NCBI GenBank assembly: GCA_015680685.1
Contig: MNCI01022655.1
Coordinates: forward strand, 850,052-914,051
From: Gnetum montanum
Taxonomy: Eukaryota; Streptophyta; Gnetopsida; Gnetales; Gnetaceae
Length of the DNA stretch: 64,000 nt
Direction of reading: 5' to 3'
This document shows, one piece after another, positions 36,992 to 48,060 of the stretch (position 1 is its first letter; the number at the start of each line of letters is the position of its first letter). A model generated the notes under the pieces. That model saw only the letters and a program-made list of their open reading frames with translations, searched no databases and was not told the origin of the DNA. A program made the translations under genes and the position numbers.

Positions 36992-37440
36992 TAGTTTAAG
37001 GTCCTAGTAGACTACTATGCTAATTTAATTTCATAGCAAATGATGAATGGATAGTTTAAGGTCATAGTGAACCATGTTGCAGGTGTTAGTTTAATGTCAT
37101 AGCCCAAGGACATTCTATGCTAGTTTAACATCATAGCAGAGGGTCTATGCTAGTTTAACATCATAGAAGAAATTCTATGCTAGTTTAACATCATAGAAAA
37201 TGTATGCTTACCTTGCTTTTATAAGATGTGATGCTGCATGTGTAGTCATGTTGCATGCATAGTCATGCTGTGTGCCTACAAAATCCTACAAAAATAAACT
37301 AGGAAAAAGTGATCAAGTGGCACTTGTCATAAATAAAGTTAAAATGCACAAATGAAAGGAAAGAAATGCAAAAAGTAATAGTTTTAGGCCATTTTAGGCT
37401 GCAATAATAGTTTAAGGCCATTTCTGGCCATGTGTTTTTG
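36992..37440 (-). repeat. RE6 array of TTAAACTAGCATAG units, about 30 bp
   Basis: Plus-strand TAGTTTAA-type cores start at 36992, 37021, 37052, 37087, 37121, 37151 and 37181. The last three are nearly identical 30-bp units (CTATGCTAGTTTAACATCAT), and diverged copies lie at about 37409. The array lies just downstream of protease, the same place as in RE1. Confidence 0.75.
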
Positions 37441-37899
37441 TAGTTTTATGATTTTTATGTGTTTTTTTGATGTTTTTCAAATGCAGTGTATAAGCTAAGA
37501 AGATGGATGCATAAAAAAGTAAAAAATGTGTGAAAAAAATGAAATGTGTGATCTAATAAAGTATGAAAAATGTAAATGCATAGGTTAGTGCAATGCAAAT
37601 GAAAGTCAAAAATGCATTGCAAGTAGAGGTAAAGTGTAAGTAGGTGCTTGGTGAATTTTTAGCCAAGGGAAAGTCTAGGTCATGTAGTTGCTTCCTAATC
37701 TGGCATGGATTAGGGGGCATGCAAGGTTTAAGGTCCTCTAGGAGGCTATTGGCTTCAACTACTCATTTAGGTATGTTAGCGATAGGCACTGCATTGTTTA
37801 CTGTAGGTGTATCACTAAGAAACTCCACCTCCAAAGGTTGCTCCATGTTTATGTTATGGGTAGTTAGAAGAGGGATGTTATCATCATGGATAATAACTT

Positions 37900-39002
37900 G
37901 AGCACGTTCATATGGAAGGTGACATTCTTGGTGAATAGGAGAGGATATGGCCTGTAGTTAGGCTAGCTAAGGCCTACCTAGGATCAGGTTGATGCCTAGC
38001 ATCCCCTCTATGATAGTGAAATCTATGTTAGTGGGGAATTTCTCTCCTACCATGAAGGCTAAGTTGATTGTACCCCTAATAGTGATGCATGATCCATTGA
38101 AGGATTTAAGGCACATGGTTTTAGGTGGCCTGACTTCATCTACCAGGCCTAGCTTGTTAATGATAGAGTACATGACTATGTTTATTGCTCCACCAACATT
38201 GACATGCACTCTACATATCATGTACTACCCAACACATATGCTAATGGATAGTGGAGATGTAGTAACTTCTCCTTGTTTGGGATTTCCCTTAATTGCACCA
38301 TCATGAAAGGCTAGGGATGTTGAACTTGATTCTTACGATGTAGGGGGTAACATTGCTACATGGATGGATGCCTCATCTATAGGGATGTCCTCCATAATAA
38401 GAATGGAGGCCAACACTTGGTGGTGAGTAGATGAGATTATGACCAGGTCGTAGAAGCTCAATGTTATGTTTTTTTTCTTGAGCATTTGTTTCACTCGGAT
38501 TAGTGCAGGTATGAAGTCCTTGTCATTGACTATTGTGTTGTTCTTGACTTCCTCCATGTAACTTGAGAGATGGATCTGTTGCAAAGGGGACCTAGGCTTA
38601 GGTTGCTTGGCTTGCTTGGGGGCAAGGGCCCTAGTGTTTAGTTGTTGCTTGCTAGTTGTGGCCTTTGCCTCAACCATGAGGGTTGCGAGGTGCTTTTTTG
38701 TCCTCTTACATTACCATTTGGTAGGCCTAGTGGCCTTTGCTTTGACCATGAGGGTTACAAGATGCTCATTTCTCCTCTTTCATTACCATTTGGCAGGCCT
38801 ACCTAGGTTGCTAGTGGGGTTGGACCTTGATGTAGAAGAGGCTGAGATGTTACCCACTATTGGGCTTTGGGTAGGTAAGGCACCATCACATTATGATGGA
38901 ACACTTATGACAAATGGTGATTTAGGAGTTGTTGCAAGGCCAACTTGTTGTGGTATCATGATGAAGAAAGGTTGCTTAGTAGTTGTTGTTGCTACATCAT
39001 GC
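37900..39002 (-). pseudogene. RE6 aspartic protease region, broken
   Basis: The open minus-strand stretch 38677-38333 covers the Lys-rich linker and the SFYDLVIISSTHHQVLASILI block. Stretch 38221-37967 covers the protease itself: VHVNVGGAINIVMYSIINKLGL, where the active-site DDG of relatives has decayed to NVG, then TNIDFTIIEGMLGINLILGR with the ILG motif. The two parts are separated by stops around 38230-38330. It would mature Gag-Pro. Confidence 0.75.
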
Positions 39003-39326
39003 CAGTTTAACATCTTAGTAGATGATTGATTCAATTGCCAATTTAATAGCTTAGTGGATGATTGGTTTGGTTGCTAGTTTAACATCTTAGTAGATGATTG
39101 GTTCAGTTTCTAGTTTAATGTCTTAGTGGACAATTGGTTCGGTTGCTAGTTTAATGTCTTAGAAGATGATTGGTTTGGTTGCTAGTTTAACATCTTAGTG
39201 GATGATTGGTTCAATTTCTAGTTTAATGTCTTAGCAAATGATTGGTTTGGTTGCCAATTTAACATCTTAGTGGATGATTCGTTCAATTGCTAGTTTAATG
39301 TCTTAGTGAACGATTGCTATGGGACC
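39003..39326 (-). repeat. 36-bp tandem array, nine copies, in the RE6 Gag-protease linker
   Basis: Nine units start at 39003, 39039, 39075, 39111, 39147, 39183, 39219, 39255 and 39291; the last is shortened. The plus-strand unit begins TAGTTTAA(C/T)(A/G)TCTTAG. In the minus-strand frame of the following protease ORF each unit gives 12 codons close to QPNQSSTKMLN followed by W or a stop, where stop TAG looks like decayed TGG (Trp). The period of 12 codons keeps the frame. The unit contains the TTAAACTAGCA core of the noncoding arrays. Confidence 0.8.
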
Positions 39327-41339
39327 TTAACCAGAAAGGGTGTTGTGGGTGCCTGAGGTGGTGCCTTGATGAGAAAGGGGGCCTGTGGTTTTGTTAGAAT
39401 TAAGATCCCAACATCCTAGGAAGGCACACAGACCACAAATGGTTCATGTATTAGCTCTACATCATCATCAATGCTGATAGCATTAATGGTGTATCCTGCA
39501 CCAGTAGCATTTAATGGATCCTTAGAGATGTTCATGGACTAGTTCTTAGGCTAGATAGGGCTACTTTCATCAAGGACTAGCTTGCCTTGATCAATCATGC
39601 ATTGGATATCATCCTTCACTGCTAGGCAGTAATATGTGTCATGGCCATGCAACTGATGGTAGTTGTAGAATCAGTTCAACCTAAACTTTTTGGGTACTAG
39701 AGGTTCGTTGGGCATACCCATAGAGGGATCTCAGAGGATCTTGCAATACCTCTCATGGAATTTGTGAGCATCCTCTAACATTTTCTTCTATGGAATGTGC
39801 CCAACAATATGAAATTGATCCAAAAGTTTTGATGGGTTGATTGGTAAAGGGATATATTTTGAGTGATCCTTGCACTCAAAGTTTGATCTTGGTGGAGCTT
39901 GCCTCATGGCCATTGACAATGCTAGTTGGTTGGTTTCTACATGGCTAGAACCTAATGCTTTTTTATTATTGATTGAGGCCTTAGGTGCCTGAGCTCTCTA
40001 CTTGTTGTTGTTGGGCTTGGCTTCATCAGCCACTACCACCATAGTGGTTGTCATGGCTTTCCCATTTTCCTTGTCTCTCTTTGCATGTGCATTCTTGTAG
40101 GCTATGTAAGTTTGGTCCTTCTAGCCTCTACTGCATCCTATATTCTCTTTTTTTGAGCAAAATATTAGCTAAGGGAGCGTAGGGCTAAATAGTATAGCTT
40201 CAATTTAATGAAATCATTTACTATGCCTTTAAAAATGGCCAACAAGTGGATTTCAGCAATTGGTTCATGCATCTAATTTAGAGAGGTGCTCCAACTTTGT
40301 ATAAATTTTTGCACTGGCTCTAGCACTTCTTTCTTAATGTTCATGAGCTTATCTAGCATGGCTTTTGACTTCAAGTTTTACTTGAAACAAGTTACAAATT
40401 GGCTTAACAACTCTTCCAAAGTTGAAATGAAAGCTGGAGGAAGTGCACGATACTAATCTAAAGCCTTATCGGTTAAAGACATGGCAAAGACATGGATAAC
40501 TGCGTGTGGCCATACTTGCAATAATAATGAACTAAAAAAAAAGTAAATAAGTGGCCATTTGGATCACCCTCACCATTTTATTTCATGAATTTGGGAAGTA
40601 GCACCCTAGGAGGCAATGTGAGTGGAGGAATAACAGGGTTAATAGGGTCATCGTGATAGAAGTCCATTATGTGGATGGTCTCTAAGTTGGCTACTTTAAG
40701 TTGCCTAACCTCCTCAGTGAGGTTTTGGATAAGCTAAAATTCTTTGTCCAGACTCAGGGATGTTGTAGAGGGTTGCATTAGTTGTATTGTTGGTGGGGTC
40801 ATCGGAGCGGCTACCATTGATGGTGCCATCAGAGTAGCCCATAGTCCTGTAGTCAATTGTGCCATATTTGATGCTTGGTATATTTGTAGTTGCGTGTATT
40901 GCAACATCTAGGATAACTGAATAGTAGGGAAAGAGATTGGTTCCCACCATGTAGTTGAGGTTGAAGCTATTATTGGTGGTGGGACTAGTATGGTTGGAAT
41001 GATAGGAATATGAATTGTTTGTGACTATGATATGGGCATGGTGTGCACATATGGCAACGTTGGTGTCATAGATGCTACTTGAAAATACTAAAGAGACTAC
41101 AAGGAAATGAAAAAGGAATCAAGGATAGAAGGATGTGCACTCTATTGTGTAGATGGAACTAGGTGACTAGATAACATCGACAAAGTTTTAGGCTGCAAAA
41201 CCATCATAGCTATCTCAAAGGAGGTAGGATATTGTGACTAGTGTGATAAGAATACAAAGGTAGTTTATGAGGTTGGGACATAAGGAGAGATGCCAATGTC
41301 AAAATGGGACTCGAATTTCTCCTACCCATCTTATGGAGG
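39327..41339 (-). pseudogene. RE6 gag, broken
   Basis: The minus strand shows the Gag core FYHDDPINPVIPPLTLP (40665), GEGDPNGHLFTF, LLLQVWPHAVIHVFAMSL and STLEELLSQFVTCF (40430). A basic linker (40150-39800) and a zinc-knuckle relic YNYHQLHGHDTYYCLAVKDD (39670-39610), whose first Cys is lost, follow. Many stops are present. The N-terminal part is separated from the rest of the leader by the solo LTR; the match to the RE2 leader/gag text resumes at 43676 and holds until about 43810. Confidence 0.7.
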
Positions 41340-43670
41340 TGAAACACCATCAATTTTGAGACTCTCATGATTTAGCATAGTCCCAAAATTTGGGCAAAGT
41401 TCTCTACAAGTGTGATGTCATGATAGACTATGTGGAAAACATGGCATCCAGGACTTCTAGGCCTGCCTACCACTTCCTATAGCATAGTCAACATAGTGCC
41501 TAGTTACAAAGCCAATTTACACAAAAGTAGCACTGAAAGTAGACCATGTAGTTTGGCCAATTTTCTATCTCCCAGGTTGTCAAGCTTGCTACACTGTCTA
41601 GCTTGTAAAGCTTGATAGATGCCCCAGCCAACAGTCCACCCAAGTGCTAGGCTAGGAGTTGTGAAATGTGTCTAGGATGCACTAAATAGTTCGGCAAGTT
41701 TCCTAACTACAAGACTTGCTACGCTACATTATGCTGCACAACATAGCAAGCCATGTGGAGATTGATCAAGTGCTAGAGATTCAATTGACAATGATTCACT
41801 CCTCAAGGATACCTACCCCATTTCATCCTTGAAGTGTTATTTGTGTGACATAGAGAAAATAGGGAAAATTTCATCAAAAATCACCTCAGTTTGATTGCTA
41901 CACTATGCTACGCTATACACCATAGCAGGGCCCTAGCATGAAAAAATTCTCCTTTTAGATTGTCTTGGCATGAGGAACAAAATTACCCATACTTTGACCA
42001 TGAAAAGTATTTTTCCCACTATCACCTCAGCATATGAATAAGATTCCATGATAGAGAACTTGCAAAGTAGGTTCAAATTCAAGCCAAACTAGGTGCTACA
42101 CTACGCTACGCTACATAGCGTAGCAAGGTCGGAATGCACGAAGGTTCTCCACCAAGTTTTTCTAGCAAAATAATTGCACTTGGACATGCCTCAACCTCCA
42201 AGCATGCTTGTCCCACTTCACCCATGGATCCCAATCAAAGTCTCTTGACAAAGCATTGTGAATTAGGCTAGAATTCATGTCACACAACGTAGCCGAAACA
42301 TTGAGGCTAAAACTGCCCCAAGGATGAAACCAGGGGGTCTCAGGCTCCTTCAACATGACAACTGTAGTGGTTGGTTACTAAGATAGCTTGCCTTGCTAGG
42401 CCTTAGAGGGGTATTTTTGATTTTCAAGCAAGATTTATCCCAAAACTAGCCACTACACTGTGCTACGCTATGCAGCATAGCATAGCGTAGTAAGCAGGTA
42501 TTCATGCTACACCACTACACTAAGCAGAAAAAGTAGCATAACACTTGAAAGGATGCCATAGGAAATTTCTAGAAGCTCTAGGACTCATCATCAATGGCCA
42601 TTTCTACCCCAGCATCTCCTTGGCAGTTGAGATCAACAGTTTGCTTTACTTGTTGCATCCCTTGTCAAGCCCCAAAATTGTCTCTATGCTTGACCCTACT
42701 CACAAGAGAGGGGAAGACGTAGTCTCAAAGAATAACCTTCATTGTACACTTGATGTGAGCACTTTTTGTAAAAACATGGCAGTCCCATGGATTTTGGCAC
42801 ATGCAGTTTGAATGGTATGGTCATAGCTTAGCTAGTTTCACTTCCAGTAGTGTAACACTTCAGCATAGCACATTAGCGTAGCACATCCACGTCTACGCCC
42901 TGTGGGACCTAGGACACGTGGCATCCAAACCATGTCTTTCTCCTACTCTTTGCCCTATAAATAACCTAGTGAACAATGTTCAAAGGGTTGGCTTTTGGAA
43001 TTGGATTTCTTGTAGTTGGCTTCTAAAAGAAAAAAGTGGGCTTCCTGGCAGTTGGCTTCTGGTAGTAAATTTTGGTGAAGAGATTGGCAAAAAAAAAGGT
43101 TGACAAGTGGAAAATCCCAATAGTAGCACTTCCCAGATCTCTCCTTAACCTAGCATAGCAGCTCTCAACTTGACAAGCATTGACTATTTGGTTCCTATCA
43201 ACACCCCATTGGAAGTAGTCTAGGAGCTGTGACCATATTTTTCTATTGTCAGCTATGTCTATCGAGTACTGCATATCAGTTGTACATATTTAGTAGCCGA
43301 ACAAAGATCATATCTCCCAATTTTGGGGTGGTGCATTCTCTCATCCAAAATCTCATTCCATTTTTGCTATTGCATACATGTTACATCTCTATGTATTTGT
43401 TTAAGCTTATTGTCACGATTACATACTTTGATGCATTTCCATTATCATGCACCTCTTGTTTTCTTCCATTTCAAACTCAACATGTTACATTTTAAAACTG
43501 TTGTTTGCATATGGTTATTGTACACCACGTACGTCAATGTCTAATCGACTAGACTATTCAGGGCATCCTATTTCTATTTTCTCTAGCACGACCCTCGCAT
43601 GGATCTAGGGTTAGGTTGTATGCTCAATAACCTCTTGATGTTCCAGCCACCAATGTTTTCAGACGTAACA
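41340..43670 (+). repeat. Solo LTR, opposite strand, inside RE6 gag
   Basis: It starts TGAAACACCATC at 41340 and ends GACGTAACA at 43670. The text before the end is the reverse complement of RE2 LTR (around 43547-43600: CGACTAGACTATTCAGGG and the CACGACCCTC.CATGG part). The flanking 5-mers GGAGG (41335-41339) and GGCGG (43671-43675) fit a target duplication with one change, and the RE2 leader text joins across it. There is no internal sequence, so it is a solo LTR left by LTR-LTR recombination. A TATAAATA promoter box lies at 42956-42963. Palindromic GCTACGCTAC..TAGCGTAGC cores occur at about 41700, 41905, 42095, 42290 and 42460. Confidence 0.75.
42956..42963 (+). promoter_or_regulatory. Solo LTR TATA box
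   Basis: TATAAATA lies at the same relative place as the minus-strand TATAAATA of RE2 (13149-13156) and RE6 (45144-45151), downstream of a conserved CACGTGGCATCCA segment. Confidence 0.5.
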
Positions 43671-44510
43671 GGCGGTTCATCATAGTTGGATGTTTAGTCT
43701 TGCTCTTTTAGCCCACTCATATGGATATGTTAATTCAAAATCCACTTGAAAGATTCAATGACAAGTATGATTGCACCAGGGGTAGGAAGGAACTCCCTTT
43801 CATTTCTTAGACTTGGCCATTTTTGGTCTTTTTTCTTCATAGTTTTTGTATTTAACCATTTTAGCTTAAAATTTATTGCATTTGAACATTTCTTACAAGT
43901 TTTCCTTCTTCTTATGTCTTTTCTAATATAGTGAAAATGAACCCAGTTAACACCTTAGCTGCCACCTTGAGCTTGGAGGTAGCCCATTACATATAACATG
44001 TGGTAGATATCGAGCAACCCCTTAGCCTAATGCGACCACAATGGTAGTCTCTTAGATTGTGGCACCAATCCCCTAAACACATGGTACTTGATGATGAATG
44101 ATACAACTTTTTATGTGCAAAGGTTTAGGTAGGCCTACCATTGAATTACTAGAAAATAGAAGAAAAGTGTAGTTTCAAAATCACTCAACACTAAAAAAAT
44201 GATTATCTCTACTATTATGCTTGTCATGCGCCGGGACTATCATGCTGATAGGGCTGTCATGCTCTACAGAACACTTAGAGCTTGATACAGTGGACAATTT
44301 TGGTTTTTTATCCTACATGGATCTAGGGGAACCATCAACTAGGACCAATATGCATCAACCAAAATGTAAAAAAGTCCTATGCTAGGCTAGGATCTAGCTA
44401 CTACCATGGTAGGTCCATAGGGGTGTTATGTCTATGCTAGCTTGTTACTAGTAACAGGGGTATAGAAAGAACACATGACTACTTGTGGCATATAGAAGGA
44501 ACAAGGAGCT
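43671..44510. other. RE6 leader outside the solo LTR
   Basis: The first 140 bases still match RE2 around 11590-11730. From about 43812 the text differs from RE2. On the plus strand at 43937 a frame begins MNPVNTLAATLSLEVAH, whose first six residues equal the start of RE1 Gag (on the minus strand there). It is broken by stops and lies opposite to RE6 gag. Nothing else is recognised. Confidence 0.35.
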
Positions 44511-44526
44511 CCTCCTTTTAGCACCA
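44511..44526 (-). promoter_or_regulatory. RE6 primer-binding site
   Basis: The minus strand reads TGGTGCTAAAAGGAGG five bases after the LTR end. It differs from RE2 by one G-to-A change. Confidence 0.8.
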
Positions 44527-44531
44527 AAAAC

Positions 44532-46330
44532 TATGACGTCCAAAAACATCGATGGCTAGAACACTGAGAGTTCATTGAGCATATAGCCTAACCCCGAGTT
44601 CATGGGAGGGCCATGTTGGAGAAAATGAAAATAGGGTGCCTTGAATAGTTTCATCAACTAGATAGGGACCTACATGATGTAACAATAATCATTTGTAGAA
44701 GCCAAAAAATAGTATTTTAGATTAAGCAGAAGTACGTTTTAGTAGTGGAAAATCCAATTTGAAACAAATGCTGAAGGAAAATGAAATGAGAGTTTAAGTG
44801 AAGAAATGCACCACCCTAAGTATGGGGAATGTGACTCTTGATTAATTAGTGTCTTAAATTGGTATGCAATGTTAGATATGCATAGAGGGGCAACATGGAA
44901 GTGTGTTCATGATCTCTAGGATGTTGTAGACATGATAATGGTAGTTGCAAAGGAGGTTGTACCTATCGAGCTTACAGTTATCATGCTATGCGAGTGCTAG
45001 GAAGACTGTGTCATGGTACTCAACCAAGTGTCAATCTTAGATGCTCAAGTGTGGGAGTTGAAGATGCTAAGAGTGCTATAATGCATGATTCTTAAAGTGA
45101 TTTTCTAATCATCAACCAAACCCTAAAATGCTAATTATTGGGATATTTATAGAGCTAGGTTTTATGAGAGATGTGGATTGGATGCCACTGATATGCTACA
45201 CTCAAAGTGCCAAGCTCTAAGTGTTAAGCTGAGTGGTGTCACTCTCTGTAGGATAGGAATGGGAACTAAGAATCTACCAAACTATGACCACACCATCCAA
45301 ACTACATGTGCTAAAGTCTAACGGACCACCATGTACCTACAAACAATGCCAAAACAAATGCATCTTGGAGCCTATGCTTTGGGACTATGTCTCCCCACTC
45401 TTCTAAGTAGGGTCAAGTGCAGGAACAATTTTTGGGATTAATAGGAGGTGCAAAAGCAAAGAAAAATACTGATATTGGCCATTTAAGGGACATCAGAGTT
45501 GAAATGAAGGTCGACGCTAAGTTCTAGGAGCTTTTTGAGGCATTCAGAGGCATTTTCCCAAGTGTCACGCTATCTACGCTACACAATGTGATGGAGCATA
45601 GCATGAATACTTAGAAATTTTTTGCAAATTTTTGCTTGTCACGTTGTCTAAGCTATGTAGCGTACCAGAGTGTAGCACCCACATTTTGATGAATTTTGCC
45701 AAAATTTGCAATGTTTCTTCATGGCACATTGACCATGTTCTGGGGGTGAAGTAGGATAGGCAACCTCAGAGGTCAGAAAATTGCCGAATGCATAATCCAT
45801 GTCTAGATAGCTTGACAGACTTTTGGTCTAACACTTAGAAAAATTTAAGCCTTGAAACCTATGCTACTCTATCTATGTTGTGCAGTATAGCAGAGCATGA
45901 TAGGCCCAAAAGATAGAAAATTTTCCAAACTATTGTTTCCATGATAAGCACCTTTGATAACTACTATCCTGGTACTTAGGTGGACTGGCAACTAGGACAT
46001 GTGTCAAGCTGGGCAAGCTAAAGAGCGTAGCAAGCTTGATGGCTTGAGAGATAGAAAATTTGCCAAATTTTTTAGTCTATCCTTAGTCCCCCTTGATTGC
46101 TTCTAGCTTGAGATTTTTGCAAATTGGCCTTGGAAGTAGGTGCTATGGTGGTTGTGTTAGGGAGCTTAGTAAGCAGACTTAGAAAAATTTTACAAACATC
46201 AAGATTTCTAATGTGCTATGTTGTCTACGCTGCATAGTGTGACAAAAAACTTAGAAAAATTTTGCCCAAGTTTTGACACTTAGACAAATCTACCACTGAA
46301 TTTCAAGAGCTTAAAATTAGTGGTGTTTTA
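44532..46330 (-). repeat. RE6 5' LTR
   Basis: It pairs with 33589-35429. The minus strand starts TAAAACACCACT (decayed TG) at 46330 and ends at 44532, where plus-strand TATGACGTCC corresponds to TGTGATGTCC of the partner. TATAAATA on the minus strand at 45144-45151 is a likely TATA box. The right target copy GGGTA is at 46331-46335. Confidence 0.9.
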
Positions 46331-46335
46331 GGGTA
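46331..46335. other. RE6 target-site duplication, right
   Basis: GGGTA matches 33584-33588 and the RE5 text joins smoothly across. Confidence 0.8.
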
Positions 46336-48060
46336 TAACCCAAATCCTCAGGATTTGCCTTGAAAATAGCATGTTTTGACTTCCTTACCCTTTGAAAGAC
46401 ATTAGCAGCTAGAACTTGATAAAGCCCACTATATTTCATGATCACCGTTGCTTCCACACTAGTCCCCCTCCTCGTCAATGCTATATAGCATGGATCTAGT
46501 ATGGATACCAAGGCAAAGACCCATGGAAGACTCATAAACACCTCTAAATGACACCAGATGGCCTTGCATGTATCCTAGAACCATGTTAGCACTACCTAAA
46601 GTTATCAAACTTTATAAAATTGATTAAAAACTATGAGGAATTCATCCCCTTAAATTCTGCACACTAAATCCTTTCTAGCTAATGTAGATCTAGCATGGAT
46701 TAAAAGGGGCAAGTTCAAAAACCTTTAAAACTACCAAGTTTTGATCCTGGACTTTGACCATCGACACTGACAACTCTAAAGAGGCACATGCATGATCAAA
46801 ACTTATAAAAAAATTTTAAAGCTAATCCCCTTTGATCCTCCATGTTGGATCCAAGGGGGTACCTCTAAAACCACTCAAAAATGCTCAAAACTTCCAAATT
46901 TTAAACTCAAACCCTAGCCCCTGACATTGACAACCCCAAGAGCTAACATGCATGATCAATTGGTTGCCAAATAAGTGTAGATATGAAATTTTTGGTCTAT
47001 GTATGCTATGGGAGGCCTAATCCACATTGGTTATTAGGGATCTGATGTGGATGAGCTATCTTTCCACTTTTGATAGTAGATCAACATAACCAAAGACTAG
47101 ATAATTGCACTAGCATAGACTATAACTTCACATCCTTTAGTTGTCACTTGTTTAACCCTATTTTTGGTCACGGAACATACTAGTCCCCATCATCCATGCT
47201 GAATCAATGTTTCTTAGCATGGATGAAGGTGTGATAATCATGCATGGCCTTAAACATCCTTCAAACCTAGCCAAAATTGATCAAAAAATTGAGAAATCAT
47301 TGTTTGCTATCCTAAAAGCCTAAAAACTTGGTTAATTAGCTCCCAAAATTATTCTAAGGTTAAAACACAAAGGTACCCCCTATGCTCCATGCTGATCCAT
47401 GCTAACTAGCATGGAACTAGCATGGATACCTCTTCCAACTTGTTCTAACCCTTACAACCCTTTCAAAATAAACTCAAAACTTAGATAGGAGGTGTACACC
47501 TACTTGATCTAGGTTTTAGCTGCAAATCCAACCTTTTTTGACCTAGTTATAGCCTAGATCTAGAACATCCACAATAAGGCCGCTCCCATCCATGCTACCA
47601 GTGTGGATACAAGAGGTATAACTCTAAAACCTAGATTTTGACCATTTTGACCTCCAAAGTAACAATTTTGAAAAATCTAGCCTAGAACTACCTTGGGAAG
47701 GCCTTGGAATCTGTATTTTGATCCTTTGCATTCCAAAAAACTAAATTTCATTGGTATCCATACTGGGGCCACGTTACCCAACATGGATGATGAATCTAGG
47801 CTTTAATGGAGGGTTTTTGAGGGTTGAAACTAATGCTAAAACTATCCTATTCCATTTCCTAGTCCATTGTGCTAACATGCAAGAGATAGTGAGTAAACAA
47901 ATAACCAAAATAACCCTTGGAAACCACCTAGATGTCTTATCCATGATAGGTGTCACCCCATCTATGTTGGCTAGTGTGGATAGCCTAAAAACCTTGCTTT
48001 TTAAGCTCAAACTACCTGAAAATAGCCTCAGTATGTGCCCAAAATCATCCATGACCCTTA
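46336..48060 (+). repeat. RE5 palindrome array, part right of RE6
   Basis: Cores of the form CCATGCTAACTAGCATGGA occur at about 46485, 46670, 46840, 47005, 47195, 47390, 47595, 47755 and 47950, spaced 160-200 bp. Each unit also carries similar spacer text (for example the repeated GACA(C/T)TGACAAC.C.AAGAG near 46765 and 46925). Short open frames here are not protein-like. Confidence 0.7.

Larger units (their letters stand above)
33589..46330 (-). mobile_element. RE6: complete gag-protease LTR retrotransposon without pol
   Basis: It has LTRs at 33589-35429 and 44532-46330, target duplication GGGTA on both sides, a primer-binding site at 44526-44511 and a purine-rich AAAGAAGGG before the 3' LTR. 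On the minus strand the order is leader, gag, protease, a short-repeat array, a noncoding 3' zone and the 3' LTR. Protease ends near 37900 and the LTR begins at 35429, so there is no room for, and no sign of, RT-RNase H-integrase. It carries a solo LTR (41340-43670). It inserted into the palindrome array of RE5. Confidence 0.9.

Noticed and set aside
39003-39326. CRISPR-like array of 36-bp repeats
   Set aside because: The units are contiguous with no unique spacers and sit in a retrotransposon coding frame in plant DNA; this is a tandem minisatellite.
42545-43544. Open frames of 60-88 codons between 42545 and 43544
   Set aside because: They fall inside the solo LTR, have no homologous open frame in the RE2 or RE6 LTRs and no family motifs.
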